Assembly: GCF_018263855.1 (NCBI RefSeq)
Contig: NZ_CP073318.1
Span: 10,230,001-10,294,000, forward strand
DNA: 64,000 nt
Direction: 5' to 3'
Origin: Kutzneria sp. CA-103260
GTDB taxonomy: Bacteria; Actinomycetota; Actinomycetes; Mycobacteriales; Pseudonocardiaceae
Shown here: positions 16,396 to 24,346 of the stretch, piece after piece
Numbering within the stretch: the stretch's first letter is position 1
Layout of the letters: every line of letters begins with the position of its first letter
The notes under the pieces: model-generated
Databases searched by the model: none
What the model was told of the DNA's origin: nothing
What the model saw: the letters and a program-made list of their open reading frames with translations, nothing else
Made by a program: the position numbers and the translations under genes

Positions 16396-16806
16396 CACTC
16401 TGAGTAGACATGAGAGTCACTCGGTCGGACGATGGTAACGCCGATCGGGCGCGTTTTACCGTGGGTATCGGATTGGCGACGTCGCCGACCAGGTGATCCC
16501 CGGAACCCGATGAGTCCAATCGGTGTTCCACCTCACTCATACGTTTTACCAAGATTTTACTGTAGCCCATTGAGCGGCTTCGCCTGCTGGTAGCGACGGG
16601 TTGATCGTTACTGCATAAGAGTGGCGACTAGCTACTGTGAGTGACGCTCATGTGCGAGTTTTGCCCGATTGGACGCTGGTAGTCCCGATCTTGGGTCACT
16701 ACCGTCGTGATGGACGGTCAAGGTAATGTTCTCTTGACCTTCGCGGTTCGAATGCATCTCACTGTGGGGCAATGAGACGTCTTCGCTCATTCAAAGGGGT
16801 TTACGC
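16396..16806. other. Long intergenic region upstream of the PEP-mutase-like gene
   Basis: 411 bp without a convincing gene and visibly richer in A/T than its surroundings. An 8-bp inverted repeat (16371-16378 with 16417-16424) straddles the preceding stop codon and may be a terminator. A 7-bp inverted repeat GGTCAAG/CTTGACC at 16716-16739 is a candidate operator. AAAGGGG at 16793-16799 is the ribosome binding site of the next gene. A 67-codon minus-strand frame here looks non-coding. Confidence 0.5.
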
Positions 16807-17679
16807 ATGACCTACGGCAGCGCTCTGCGCCGCGACATTCAGGGCGACAGCATCACGCCGCTCATCGGCGTGTTCGACATGTTCTCCGCGTCGTTGGCCG
16901 CACAGCACTATGGCGGCATGTTCATCTCCGGATTCGGTTTCGCGGCGTCCTACTACGGACTCCCGGACATCGGGTTCATCGCGTGGCCCGACATGGTCAA
17001 CTTCGTGCAGCGGCTGCGGCTGGCCTTTCCCCAGCAGCACCTGCTCGTGGACATCGACGACGGCTACGTCGACCCCGAGGTCGCCTGCCACGTGGTGGAG
17101 AACCTGGAGCGCATCGGCGCCTCCGGCGTGATCCTGGAGGACCAGAAGCGGCCGCGCCGCTGCGGCCACGTCGACGGCAAGCAGATCCTCCCGTTGGAGG
17201 AGTATCTGGAGAAGCTCAACCTGGTCCTGGAGACCCGCCGCGACCTGGTGGTCGTCGCCCGCACCGACGCCACGGAGGAGTCGGAGATCCTGCGCCGGGC
17301 CGAGGCGCTGGCCCAGACCGACGCCGACGTGCTGCTGGTCGACGGCGTGCGCAGCGTCGACTGGATCACCAAGGTGCGCGACGTGATCGGCGACAAGCCG
17401 CTGCTGTTCAACCAGATCGCCGGCGGCAAGTCGCCGCGGCTGTCGCTGAGCGAGCTGGAGGACCTCGGCGTCAACGTGGCGATCTACTCCACGCCGTGCC
17501 TGTTCGCCGCGCACACCGCCATCGACAACGCGCTGCTGGAGTTGCGGGCCAACGACGGCCGGCTGCCCGAGGTGAAGGACGGCGACGTCGGCGTGGCCGC
17601 CTCCATCGAGCTCATGGAGCGCAACATCTCCCGGCACCACGCCAAGCAGGACCGCGTCAGTGTCCCGGTTGCGGGTTGA
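16807..17679 (+). CDS. Isocitrate lyase/PEP mutase superfamily protein
   Basis: A 290-residue TIM-barrel protein of the ICL/PEPM superfamily (TPLIGVFDMFSASLA, SGFGFAASYYGLPD). It carries the Mg-binding VDIDDGY (81-87) and the loop EDQKRPRRCGH (111-121). The Cys in RCGH is the general acid-base of C-C lyases such as methylisocitrate lyase, so a lyase acting on a 2-hydroxy diacid or C-P mutase chemistry are both possible. A clear AAAGGGG precedes ATG 16807. The last 20 nt overlap an SBF-type transporter, implying coupled expression and perhaps transport of its substrate or product (inference). Confidence 0.82.
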   Translation: MTYGSALRRDIQGDSITPLIGVFDMFSASLAAQHYGGMFISGFGFAASYYGLPDIGFIAWPDMVNFVQRLRLAFPQQHLLVDIDDGYVDPEVACHVVENLERIGASGVILEDQKRPRRCGHVDGKQILPLEEYLEKLNLVLETRRDLVVVARTDATEESEILRRAEALAQTDADVLLVDGVRSVDWITKVRDVIGDKPLLFNQIAGGKSPRLSLSELEDLGVNVAIYSTPCLFAAHTAIDNALLELRANDGRLPEVKDGDVGVAASIELMERNISRHHAKQDRVSVPVAG

Positions 17680-18637
17680 TCCCTACATCGTCGCACTGCT
17701 GGTGACGGTGGCCGTCGCCTCGCTGCTCCCGGCGAGCGGGGCGGTGGCCACCGGCTTCGGCCACGCGACGACGATCGCCATCGGCCTGCTGTTTTTCCTT
17801 TACGGGGCAAGGCTTTCCACCCGTGAGGCGATCGACGGCCTCAAGCACTGGCGGCTGCACGGCCTGGTCTTCCTGGCCACGTTCGTCCTGTTTCCGTTGC
17901 TGGGCCTGCTGTGTCGGCTGCTGGTGCCGTGGGCGCTGACCCCGGAGCTGTGGACCGGGCTGATGTTCCTGTGCTGCCTGCCCTCCACCGTGCAGTCCTC
18001 GATCGCGTTCACCTCGATCGCCCGCGGCAACGTCGCCGCCGCGATCTGCAGCGCCTCGTTCTCCAACCTGATCGGCATCGTGCTCACGCCGCTGCTGGTC
18101 ACGCTGTTCCTGTTCACCGGTGCCGGCGGCGTCTCCTTCGGCGCCATCCGCGACATCATGGTGCAGCTGCTGGCGCCCTTCATCGCCGGTCAGCTGCTGC
18201 GGCGGTGGATCGGCGGCTTCATCACCAAGCACAAGAAGGTGCTCGGCTACGTGGACCGGGGATCCATCCTGTTGGTCGTCTACGCCGCCTTCAGCGAGGG
18301 CGTCGTCGCCGGCATCTGGGGACGGCTCTCGTGGGTGTCGCTGGCGGTCCTGTTGGTCGTCAACGCCGTGCTGCTGGCTGTTGTCATGGTCGTGACCACC
18401 TTCGCCGCCCGGCGGCTGAAGTTCTGCACCGAGGACGAGATCGCCATCGTCTTCTGCGGTTCCAAGAAGTCCCTGGCCAGCGGTCTGCCCATGGGAACGG
18501 TGCTGTTCCCCGCGGCCACCGTCGGCTTGGCCGTCCTGCCGCTGATGCTCTTCCATCAGTTGCAGCTCATGGTGTGCGCTTGGCTCGCGCGACGGTACGG
18601 CGCCCGCAAGGAGGCCGTCGCGCTCGCCAGCGCCTGA
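17660..18637 (+). CDS. Bile acid:sodium symporter-family transporter (copy 1)
   Basis: A 325-residue membrane protein with about ten helices of the SBF-like (sodium/bile acid cotransporter 7) type. Conserved stretches include LLFFLYGARLSTREA, CCLPSTVQSSIAFTS, SASFSNLIGI and VFCGSKKSLASGLPMG. Bacterial relatives move organic acids with sodium rather than bile acids. The GTG at 17660 overlaps the preceding enzyme gene by 20 nt. A paralogue of the same length lies at 21153-22130 and shares nearly all these blocks, so one arose from the other or both from a recent ancestor. Confidence 0.9.
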   Translation: MSRLRVDPYIVALLVTVAVASLLPASGAVATGFGHATTIAIGLLFFLYGARLSTREAIDGLKHWRLHGLVFLATFVLFPLLGLLCRLLVPWALTPELWTGLMFLCCLPSTVQSSIAFTSIARGNVAAAICSASFSNLIGIVLTPLLVTLFLFTGAGGVSFGAIRDIMVQLLAPFIAGQLLRRWIGGFITKHKKVLGYVDRGSILLVVYAAFSEGVVAGIWGRLSWVSLAVLLVVNAVLLAVVMVVTTFAARRLKFCTEDEIAIVFCGSKKSLASGLPMGTVLFPAATVGLAVLPLMLFHQLQLMVCAWLARRYGARKEAVALASA

Positions 18638-18705
18638 AGTCGGGTGGGCGGTCCTCGGGGTCCTGTCCTGGCCACGGTCCGCCCACCCGGCCCACTCCCT
18701 TTTCC

Positions 18706-18756
18706 CCACATGCGCTTCCTATGTGGCGTCTGATGCCACATAGGAAGCGCATGTGG
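18706..18756. repeat. Perfect 22-bp inverted repeat
   Basis: The arms 18706-18727 and 18735-18756 pair without mismatch around a 7-nt loop; the arm core is GCGCTTCCTATGTGGC. It lies between the SBF gene and ung. TTTT precedes rather than follows the stem on the plus strand. It may terminate the upstream operon or be a mobile palindromic repeat. Confidence 0.85.
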
Positions 18757-18790
18757 CGTCACTGCTGCCGGAAGTGTCGGTGGCGGCCGA

Positions 18791-18796
18791 TACAGT
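18791..18796 (+). promoter_or_regulatory. Leaderless promoter of ung
   Basis: TACAGT, a good actinobacterial -10 element, ends 7 nt before the ung ATG and no ribosome binding site lies between them, so transcription probably starts at or next to the start codon. Confidence 0.55.
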
Positions 18797-18803
18797 TCGG
18801 GCC

Positions 18804-19481
18804 ATGGTTACCCGTCCGTTGACCGAAGTTGTCGAAACCGGCTGGGCGGAGGCGCTGGCCCCCGTCGCCGAGCGCATCGCCACGATGGGCGATTTCCTAC
18901 GGTCCGAGGTGGCTGCCGGCCGCACCTACCTGCCGGCCGGCGAGAACGTGCTGCGGGCCTTCAAGCAGCCCTTCGCCGACGTGCGGGTGCTCATCGTCGG
19001 CCAGGACCCGTACCCCACCCCCGGCCACGCCGTCGGCCTCAGCTTCTCCGTCGCGCCCGAGGTGCGGCCCGTTCCCCGCAGCCTGGCCAACATCTACACC
19101 GAGATGGAGTCCGACCTGGGCCTGCCGCGGCCGTCCAACGGCGATCTGTCGCCGTGGGCCGAGCAGGGTGTGCTGCTGCTCAACCGGTCCCTCACCGTCG
19201 CCCCCGGCCGGCCCAACTCGCACAAGGGCAAGGGCTGGGAGGAAGTCACCGAGCAGGCCATCCGCGCCCTGCACGCCCGCCGGACCCCGCTGGTCGCCAT
19301 CCTCTGGGGCAGCAACGCCCGCAGCCTCGCCCCGCTCCTTTCGGGCGTGCCGTGCATCGAGTCCGCCCACCCCAGCCCCATGTCGGCGGACCGCGGCTTC
19401 TTCGGCTCCCGCCCGTTCAGCCGCGCCAACGACCTGCTCGCCCGCCAGGGCGCGCAACCCATCGACTGGAAGCTGCCGTGA
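18804..19481 (+). CDS. ung: Uracil-DNA glycosylase
   Basis: A 225-residue family 1 uracil-DNA glycosylase that removes uracil from DNA to start base-excision repair. It has the catalytic GQDPYPTPGHAVGLSF with D68, LLLNRSLTV, and ESAHPSPMSA with the catalytic His, followed by FFGSRPFSRAN. The ATG at 18804 gives MVTRPLTEVV; the longer frame enters the upstream palindrome. No ribosome binding site is present, fitting leaderless initiation from TACAGT. Its TGA overlaps the GTG of the next gene, so the following amyloid-motif membrane protein is translationally coupled. Confidence 0.97.
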   Translation: MVTRPLTEVVETGWAEALAPVAERIATMGDFLRSEVAAGRTYLPAGENVLRAFKQPFADVRVLIVGQDPYPTPGHAVGLSFSVAPEVRPVPRSLANIYTEMESDLGLPRPSNGDLSPWAEQGVLLLNRSLTVAPGRPNSHKGKGWEEVTEQAIRALHARRTPLVAILWGSNARSLAPLLSGVPCIESAHPSPMSADRGFFGSRPFSRANDLLARQGAQPIDWKLP

Positions 19482-20119
19482 CCGAGGAGGAGTTACCGGA
19501 GCTGGAGGAGGAATTACCGGAGGCGGAGGAGGCGTCACCGGAGTCGGGGGAGACGAAGAACCAGGTCGACGGCGACAACTCCGGCACGGTGTACCAGATT
19601 CGGGACGTGCACGGGAATATCGTCCACGTCGAAAACCTCAACGTCGTCACCCCGCCGGCCCCGACACCGCCGCCCGTGCCGACACCGCAACCCGAGTTGG
19701 CACCGCGGCCCGAGCCGCCGCAGAGTCCGATCCGGCAACTCCTCCCGTTCGTGCCGCACCTGATCGTCGCCGTCCTGTTCGGCAGCCTCGCCTCGATCTT
19801 GGTCGTGTACCACCAGTCCTTGCTGTTTCGGGTGCTCGCGGTACTCGCCGCGCTGGCCCCGTTCGTCTTGCTCGCGGTCCTGTCCCGCCGCAAGCAGCTG
19901 ATCGAGCGCTGCACCCCAAAGGTCCTCCGCGACGCCCAGTCGCCGGCTTTGGCCGCCCTCGCCGTCCTGACCCTGCTCCTGACCGCCGCCGTGCTGGCCT
20001 GGCCGCCGTCACTCTGGGACGGCTATCCCCAGCGCGACGGCATCGTGCTCGCCCTGCTGTTCACCGACATCGCGGCGCTGAGCATCTTGCGGGTGGTGCG
20101 CCGATCCCACAAGAAGTAG
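19478..20119 (+). CDS. Membrane protein with amyloid-like N-terminal motif (first of pair)
   Basis: A 213-residue protein of unknown function. Order: an acidic repeat with ELPELEEELPEAEEA; residues 28-52 containing NQVDGDNSGTVYQIRDVHG; a Pro-rich linker (58-88); four predicted membrane helices (about 91-110, 115-136, 157-176, 187-206). The NxV-G-G-Q-DV-G-I pattern resembles the RHIM-like amyloid signalling motifs that actinobacteria place on NLR-type receptors and their membrane effectors. The start overlaps the ung stop by 4 nt. The next gene repeats the same layout, so the two may act together. Confidence 0.75.
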   Translation: MTEEELPELEEELPEAEEASPESGETKNQVDGDNSGTVYQIRDVHGNIVHVENLNVVTPPAPTPPPVPTPQPELAPRPEPPQSPIRQLLPFVPHLIVAVLFGSLASILVVYHQSLLFRVLAVLAALAPFVLLAVLSRRKQLIERCTPKVLRDAQSPALAALAVLTLLLTAAVLAWPPSLWDGYPQRDGIVLALLFTDIAALSILRVVRRSHKK

Positions 20120-20131
20120 TGCTTTCCGGCG

Positions 20132-20137
20132 TACCCT
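20132..20137 (+). promoter_or_regulatory. Possible leaderless promoter of the second membrane gene
   Basis: TACCCT lies 8 nt before the ATG at 20146 with no ribosome binding site between, consistent with a leaderless start. The gene could also be served by the ung transcript. Confidence 0.4.
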
Positions 20138-20145
20138 GCACTGGC

Positions 20146-20826
20146 ATGACCAGTGGAAGACCGGGGCCGTCTGGCGAAGACGCCCGGCGGCTGAACTACG
20201 GCACCGACAACCAGGTGACCGGCGAAGTGCACGGCGCGCTGTTCCAGACGGGAGACGTCGCCGGAGGCATCCACAACCACTTTCACTACCACGGCACGGC
20301 CCCGACACCGCCGGCCCGGTCGCAGCCTTTCATCCCGCCGCCGGCCATGCCAGCAGCCGTCTCGCATGCCGTGCCCGTCCGCGCCCGGCGGAAGTGGCCG
20401 CGCGCGGTCGGCGAGTGGCTGCTCAGTTTCGCGCCGATCTTCTTGTTGGCCGTGGTTCCCGGCGGCATCGCCATGAGCGTCGTCGGAGACGGCTCGGTCG
20501 GGGCGCGCCTGGCCAGCCTAGTGATCGGCTTGGCGATCGTGGGTTTGACTGGGCTGATGTGGTGGTTGGTCACGCGCCGCCACAGTGATCTGTCGCTGGG
20601 CATGTTCATGCTGGCGTCTTTGGACCGGCTCGCGTTCAAACGTCTCGACTCATCGGGCGCGCCGGCACTCATCTGCGTCATCGTCATCTTCGGCGGGGCG
20701 GGGATCACCGGCCTTGGTCAGCAGCCGCAGCCCAGCACCGATGGCGGCCCATCAGGAGTGCCGTTCGCGCTCGTCTTCTGTGCACTGGTGGTGCTGGTCG
20801 CGGTGCGGAGGTTGAAGCGCGGTTAG
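20146..20826 (+). CDS. Membrane protein with amyloid-like N-terminal motif (second of pair)
   Basis: A 226-residue protein of unknown function. Residues 20-47 contain NQVTGEVHGALFQTGDVAG, which aligns with the motif in the preceding gene at every key N, Q, V, G and D; a His-rich stretch (GIHNHFHYHG), a Pro-rich linker and four predicted helices (about 91-112, 121-142, 172-190, 205-221) follow. The layout equals that of its neighbour although the helices differ in sequence. I infer a nucleated membrane effector or sensor pair; no receptor with the motif is in the window. Its stop overlaps convergent DUF2277 by 4 nt. Confidence 0.75.
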   Translation: MTSGRPGPSGEDARRLNYGTDNQVTGEVHGALFQTGDVAGGIHNHFHYHGTAPTPPARSQPFIPPPAMPAAVSHAVPVRARRKWPRAVGEWLLSFAPIFLLAVVPGGIAMSVVGDGSVGARLASLVIGLAIVGLTGLMWWLVTRRHSDLSLGMFMLASLDRLAFKRLDSSGAPALICVIVIFGGAGITGLGQQPQPSTDGGPSGVPFALVFCALVVLVAVRRLKRG

Positions 20827-21035
20827 TGCGGGCCGCGAACCTCCAGGGACGACAACAGTTCCGCGGTCGCGGCGGCGACGGCTTCGACGGCCTGGTTGAA
20901 GGCGGCGGCGTTGTGGGCGGCGGGCTGGCGGAAGCCGGAGAGTTTGCGGACGTACTGGAGGGCGGCGGCGCGGACGTCGGCGTCGGTGACGTGGTCGGTG
21001 AACGGCGGGCGCAGGGTCTTGATGCTTCGGCACAT
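20823..21035 (-). CDS. DUF2277 family protein
   Basis: A 70-residue protein with the family pattern MCRSIKTLRPPFTD near the start, then AAALQYVRKLSGFRQPA and FNQAVEAVAAATAELLSSL. DUF2277 proteins are small helical cytosolic proteins of unknown role. ATG 21035 gives the standard family N-terminus; an ATG at 21044 would add three residues. It is convergent with the second amyloid-motif gene (4-bp overlap) and divergent from the second SBF transporter. Confidence 0.9.
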   Translation of the reverse strand: MCRSIKTLRPPFTDHVTDADVRAAALQYVRKLSGFRQPAAHNAAAFNQAVEAVAAATAELLSSLEVRGPH

Positions 21036-21152
21036 GGCGTCCATTGTGCGACCTCGCCCAAAGACATCAGTGCGGCCGCTATCGCGTTTCGTGAACACAG
21101 TCAGAGCGGTTAGCGTGTTTCCGAATGGCCGGGCGGCGGCGATGCTGGGGGC

Positions 21153-22130
21153 ATGCGTCGAATCGACCCCTACATCGTGGCCATCCTGGGCACCGTCGCC
21201 CTCGCGTCCCTGCTGCCGGCGCGGGGACTGTGGGTACCGGTGTTCGGCAACGCGACGACGGTGGCGATCGGCCTGCTGTTCTTCCTGTACGGCATCCGCC
21301 TGTCGCCACGCGAGGCGTTGGCCGGCATCAAGCACTGGCGGCTGCACGGCATCGTGTTCGCCGCGACGTTTGTGTTGTTCCCGCTGCTCGGGCTGGCGCT
21401 GAGGGTGCTGGTGCCGGGCGTGATCTCGCCGGACCTCTACATCGGCCTGCTCTACGTCTGCTGCCTGCCGTCGACGGTGCAGTCGTCGATCGCGTTCACG
21501 TCGATCGCCCGCGGCAACGTGTCGGCGGCGATCTGCAGTGCCTCGTTCTCCAACCTGGTGGGCATCGTGCTCACGCCGCTGCTGGTCGGCGCGCTGCTCA
21601 CCACCAACGGCGGCGGCTTCTCGGCCGGCGCGGTCGGCGACATCATGGTGCAGCTGCTGCTGCCGTTCGTGCTGGGGCAGCTGTCCCGGCGCTGGCTGGC
21701 CGGCTTTGTCGCCCGGCACAAGGCAGTACTGGGGCTGGTCGACCGCGGTTCGGTGCTGCTGGTCGTCTACACCGCGTTCAGTGAGGGCGTGGTGGCCGGT
21801 ATCTGGGGCCAGCTCTCGGTGACGAGCCTGCTGGTGCTGGTCGGTGTGAACCTGGTGCTGCTGGCGCTGGTGCTGGCGGTCACCTGGTTCGGGCCGAAGG
21901 CGCTCGGCTTCTCCCGCGAGGACCGGATCACGATCATGTTCTGCGGCTCGAAGAAGTCCCTGGCCAGCGGCCTGCCGATGGCCAGCGTGCTGTTCGCCGG
22001 GCAGAGCGTCGGCCTGATCGTGCTGCCGCTGATGCTGTTCCACCAGATCCAGCTCATGGTCTGCGCCTGGCTGGCCCAACGCTTCGCCCGGACCACCGCG
22101 CTCGGTCCGGAACCCGCGTTGGTGGCCTGA
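21153..22130 (+). CDS. Bile acid:sodium symporter-family transporter (copy 2)
   Basis: A 325-residue SBF-type transporter of about ten helices, the same length as copy 1 at 17660 and matching it through the whole sequence (RIDPYIVAILGTVALASLLP, KHWRLHGIVF, CCLPSTVQSSIAFTSIARGN, FCGSKKSLASGLPM). Unlike copy 1 it stands alone, without an enzyme gene overlapping it. ATG 21153 follows GCTGGGGGC. An array of four hairpins follows its stop. The substrate is probably an organic anion; this is family inference only. Confidence 0.9.
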   Translation: MRRIDPYIVAILGTVALASLLPARGLWVPVFGNATTVAIGLLFFLYGIRLSPREALAGIKHWRLHGIVFAATFVLFPLLGLALRVLVPGVISPDLYIGLLYVCCLPSTVQSSIAFTSIARGNVSAAICSASFSNLVGIVLTPLLVGALLTTNGGGFSAGAVGDIMVQLLLPFVLGQLSRRWLAGFVARHKAVLGLVDRGSVLLVVYTAFSEGVVAGIWGQLSVTSLLVLVGVNLVLLALVLAVTWFGPKALGFSREDRITIMFCGSKKSLASGLPMASVLFAGQSVGLIVLPLMLFHQIQLMVCAWLAQRFARTTALGPEPALVA

Positions 22131-22141
22131 TCAGGACGCGA

Positions 22142-22177
22142 CAAAGGGCCGAGGGACCGACATCCCTCGGCCCTTTG
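22142..22177 (+). terminator. Terminator hairpin 1 after SBF copy 2
   Basis: A perfect 15-bp stem (22142-22156 with 22163-22177, arm CAAAGGGCCGAGGGA) with a 6-nt loop lies 11 nt after the transporter stop; the descending arm ends CCCTTTG. Confidence 0.8.
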
Positions 22178-22208
22178 CCGTGCAGGCGCCGCGCATCGAC
22201 AGACACAG

Positions 22209-22247
22209 CGAAAGGCCGCGCGGGACAAGGTCCCACGCGGCCTTTCG
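22209..22247. terminator. Terminator hairpin 2
   Basis: A 12-bp stem (22209-22220 with 22236-22247, arm CGAAAGGCCGCG) continues inward with GGGA/TCCC after one mismatch. It is the second of four consecutive hairpins between the convergent transporter and rpmB genes. Confidence 0.7.
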
Positions 22248-22251
22248 GCCC

Positions 22252-22365
22252 GCCCTTAGTCGAACACAGAAGACAGGCCGGGGAGGATGAAGTCTTCCCC
22301 GGCCTGCCGCCCTTAGTCGAACACAGAAGACAGACCGGGGAGGACGAAGTCCTCCCCGGCCTGTC
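22252..22365. repeat. Two tandem 57-bp units, each holding a hairpin
   Basis: Copies at 22252-22308 and 22309-22365 share CCTTAGTCGAACACAGAAGA followed by a stem of about 14 bp (22274-22287 with 22293-22306, and 22331-22345 with 22349-22363) built on CCGGGGAGGA/TCCTCCCCGG. They end just before the rpmB stop, so the stems can terminate rpmB transcription. The duplication is recent, with only a few differences. Confidence 0.85.
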
Positions 22366-22377
22366 TGACTCTCGGTC

Positions 22378-22569
22378 TCAGCCGCGGACGACCTTGCCCG
22401 CCTTCAGGCAGGAGGTGCACACGTTGACCCGGGCACGCTGGCCGGGCGCGACCTTGGCGCGCACCGACTGGATGTTCGGGTTCCACCGACGGTTGGTCCG
22501 GCGGTGCGAGTGCGAGACCGACATGCCGAAGCCCGGCCCCTTGCCGCAGACGTCGCAGACGGCAGCCAT
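22378..22569 (-). CDS. rpmB: 50S ribosomal protein L28
   Basis: A 63-residue ribosomal protein bL28: MAAVCDVCGKGPGFG, SHSHRRTNRRWNPN and VCTSCLKAGKV. The two CxxC pairs mark the zinc-binding (C+) form, expected to be replaced by a Cys-free paralogue under zinc starvation in actinobacteria. ATG 22569 is the family start and lies 9 nt after GGAG. It is divergent from the kinase gene at 22760 and its transcript ends in the hairpin array. Confidence 0.97.
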   Translation of the reverse strand: MAAVCDVCGKGPGFGMSVSHSHRRTNRRWNPNIQSVRAKVAPGQRARVNVCTSCLKAGKVVRG

Positions 22570-22759
22570 GTCAGACACTCCTTCAAGTAATTACGAGTCC
22601 TCAGGTGGCATCCGACCGATCGTTGCCACCGGTACGGACGCGCTGATCCGGGCCAATCACGGACCAGAGCAACCTGGACAGGGTAACCGGTGATCCGGCG
22701 CCGCTCCAAACCGGCCCCGCTACCCTCGCCGCGGAGGGCTGGGAGAGGAGGGGCCGGAC

Positions 22760-24346
22760 GTGCTTCAGGCGCTGGATGCCGACGCGGTCCGCCGGTGGGC
22801 GGCGGCCGTCGTGCGCGCCCTGGACGCGGACCGCGAGGCGATCGACCGGATCAACGTGTTCCCGGTCGCCGACGGGGACACCGGCACGAACCTGCTGCAC
22901 ACCATGCGGTCGGCGCTGGACGCCCTGGTCCGCGACCCGGCCGACGCCGTTGGCACGGCGGTGTCGGCCCTGGCCAAGGGGGCGGTGGCGGGGGCCCGCG
23001 GCAACTCGGGCGTGATCCTCTCGCAGGTGCTGCGCGGGCTGGCCGAGAGCTGGGAGGGCGCTCGCACGGTCAGCGGGGCCGCGCTGCGGTCGGCGCTGCG
23101 CCGGGCCGACGAACTGGCCACCGCCGCCGTGTCGAAGCCGGCCGTCGGCACCGTGTTGTCCGTGCTCACGGCCGCTGCCGACGCCGCCGAGGACTGTGGC
23201 TCCGACCTGCTGGACGAGGTGGCGACCGCGGCGGTGAAGGCCGCCGCGCAAGCGCTTGCGGACACCCCGCGCCAACTGGCCGTGCTGGCCGAACGCGGCG
23301 TGGTGGACGCCGGCGGCCGGGGCCTGCTGGTGCTGCTCGACTCGTTGGCGATGGTGGTCGCGGAGCGCGTCGAACGCGACGTCGAACACGACCTGCCCCT
23401 GATGAGTGCGGCCAAGGCCGCCTTGGTCCACGAGAGCAGCGGGTTCGAGTACGAGGTGATGTACCTGCTCGACGGTCTGGCCGACGAGCCGGTGCTGCGG
23501 GACCGGCTGGCCGAGCTCGGCGACAGCGTGGTGGTGGCCGGCGACGGGCACGGGCTGTGGTCGGTCCACGTGCACTGCGACGACATCGGCGCGGCGATCG
23601 AGGCCGGCATCGAGAACGGCCGTCCGCACCGGATCACCGTCACCCGCTTCGCCGACCAGAAGGCCCGCTTCGAGCGGGATCGGGCCGTGGTCGCCATCGT
23701 GGCTGGTGACGGGGCCGCCGAGCTGTTCCGGGCCGAGGGGGCGACCGTGCTCGAACGGCGGCCCGGGCGTGAGCCGGCCGTCACCGATCTGCTCGACGTG
23801 CTGGCCGAGACCGGCGCGGCCCAGGTTGTGGTGCTGCCCAACGACAGCACGCTGGCCGGCCTGGTCGCCGAGGCGGCCGAGCGGGCCGAGGGCGACGGCC
23901 GTGACGTCGTGGTCGTGCCGACCGTGTCGCCGGTGCAGGGCCTGGCCGCGCTGGCCGTGCACGATCCGAGCCGGCGGTCCGGCGACGACGTCGTCGCGAT
24001 GGCCGAGGCCGCCGCCGCGACCCGGCGGGGCGAGCTGGTCATCGCCCGGCGCGAGGCCATCACCTGGGTCGGCCGCTGCCAGCCGGGGGACGCGCTCGGC
24101 CTGATCGACGGCGAGGTGGTGCTCATCGAGCCCGCGCCGGCCGATCTGGTCGCCGCCGCCTGCCGGCTGGTCGACCGGATGCTGGACGCCGGCGGCGAGT
24201 TGGTCACCGTCTTCGCCGGGGCGGACGCGCCGGCCGGCCTGGACGAGGAGCTGGGCCGGCACCTGCGGCTGAGCCATCCCGAGGCGGAAGTGACCGGATA
24301 TCCCGGCGGCCAGGCCGAGACGGTGGCGCTCATCGGCGTCGAATAG
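22760..24346 (+). CDS. DAK2-domain kinase (FakA-like)
   Basis: A 528-residue protein with an N-terminal DhaL/DAK2 kinase domain (INVFPVADGDTGTNLLHTM near 30-48, ARGNSGVILSQVLRG) and a C-terminal DegV-like DAK phosphatase domain (VVLPNDSTLAGL, VVVPTVSPVQGLAAL). This is the architecture of fatty-acid kinase subunit FakA, which phosphorylates FakB-bound fatty acids for phospholipid synthesis. No FakB is in the window. The GTG at 22760 has GAGGAGGGG upstream. In mycobacteria the same gene lies before recG, as here apart from two inserted genes. Confidence 0.88.
   Translation: MLQALDADAVRRWAAAVVRALDADREAIDRINVFPVADGDTGTNLLHTMRSALDALVRDPADAVGTAVSALAKGAVAGARGNSGVILSQVLRGLAESWEGARTVSGAALRSALRRADELATAAVSKPAVGTVLSVLTAAADAAEDCGSDLLDEVATAAVKAAAQALADTPRQLAVLAERGVVDAGGRGLLVLLDSLAMVVAERVERDVEHDLPLMSAAKAALVHESSGFEYEVMYLLDGLADEPVLRDRLAELGDSVVVAGDGHGLWSVHVHCDDIGAAIEAGIENGRPHRITVTRFADQKARFERDRAVVAIVAGDGAAELFRAEGATVLERRPGREPAVTDLLDVLAETGAAQVVVLPNDSTLAGLVAEAAERAEGDGRDVVVVPTVSPVQGLAALAVHDPSRRSGDDVVAMAEAAAATRRGELVIARREAITWVGRCQPGDALGLIDGEVVLIEPAPADLVAAACRLVDRMLDAGGELVTVFAGADAPAGLDEELGRHLRLSHPEAEVTGYPGGQAETVALIGVE

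Noticed and set aside
16367..16570. 67-codon minus-strand frame in the long intergenic gap
   Set aside because: No ribosome binding site, unlike neighbouring codon use, and overlaps an upstream gene end.
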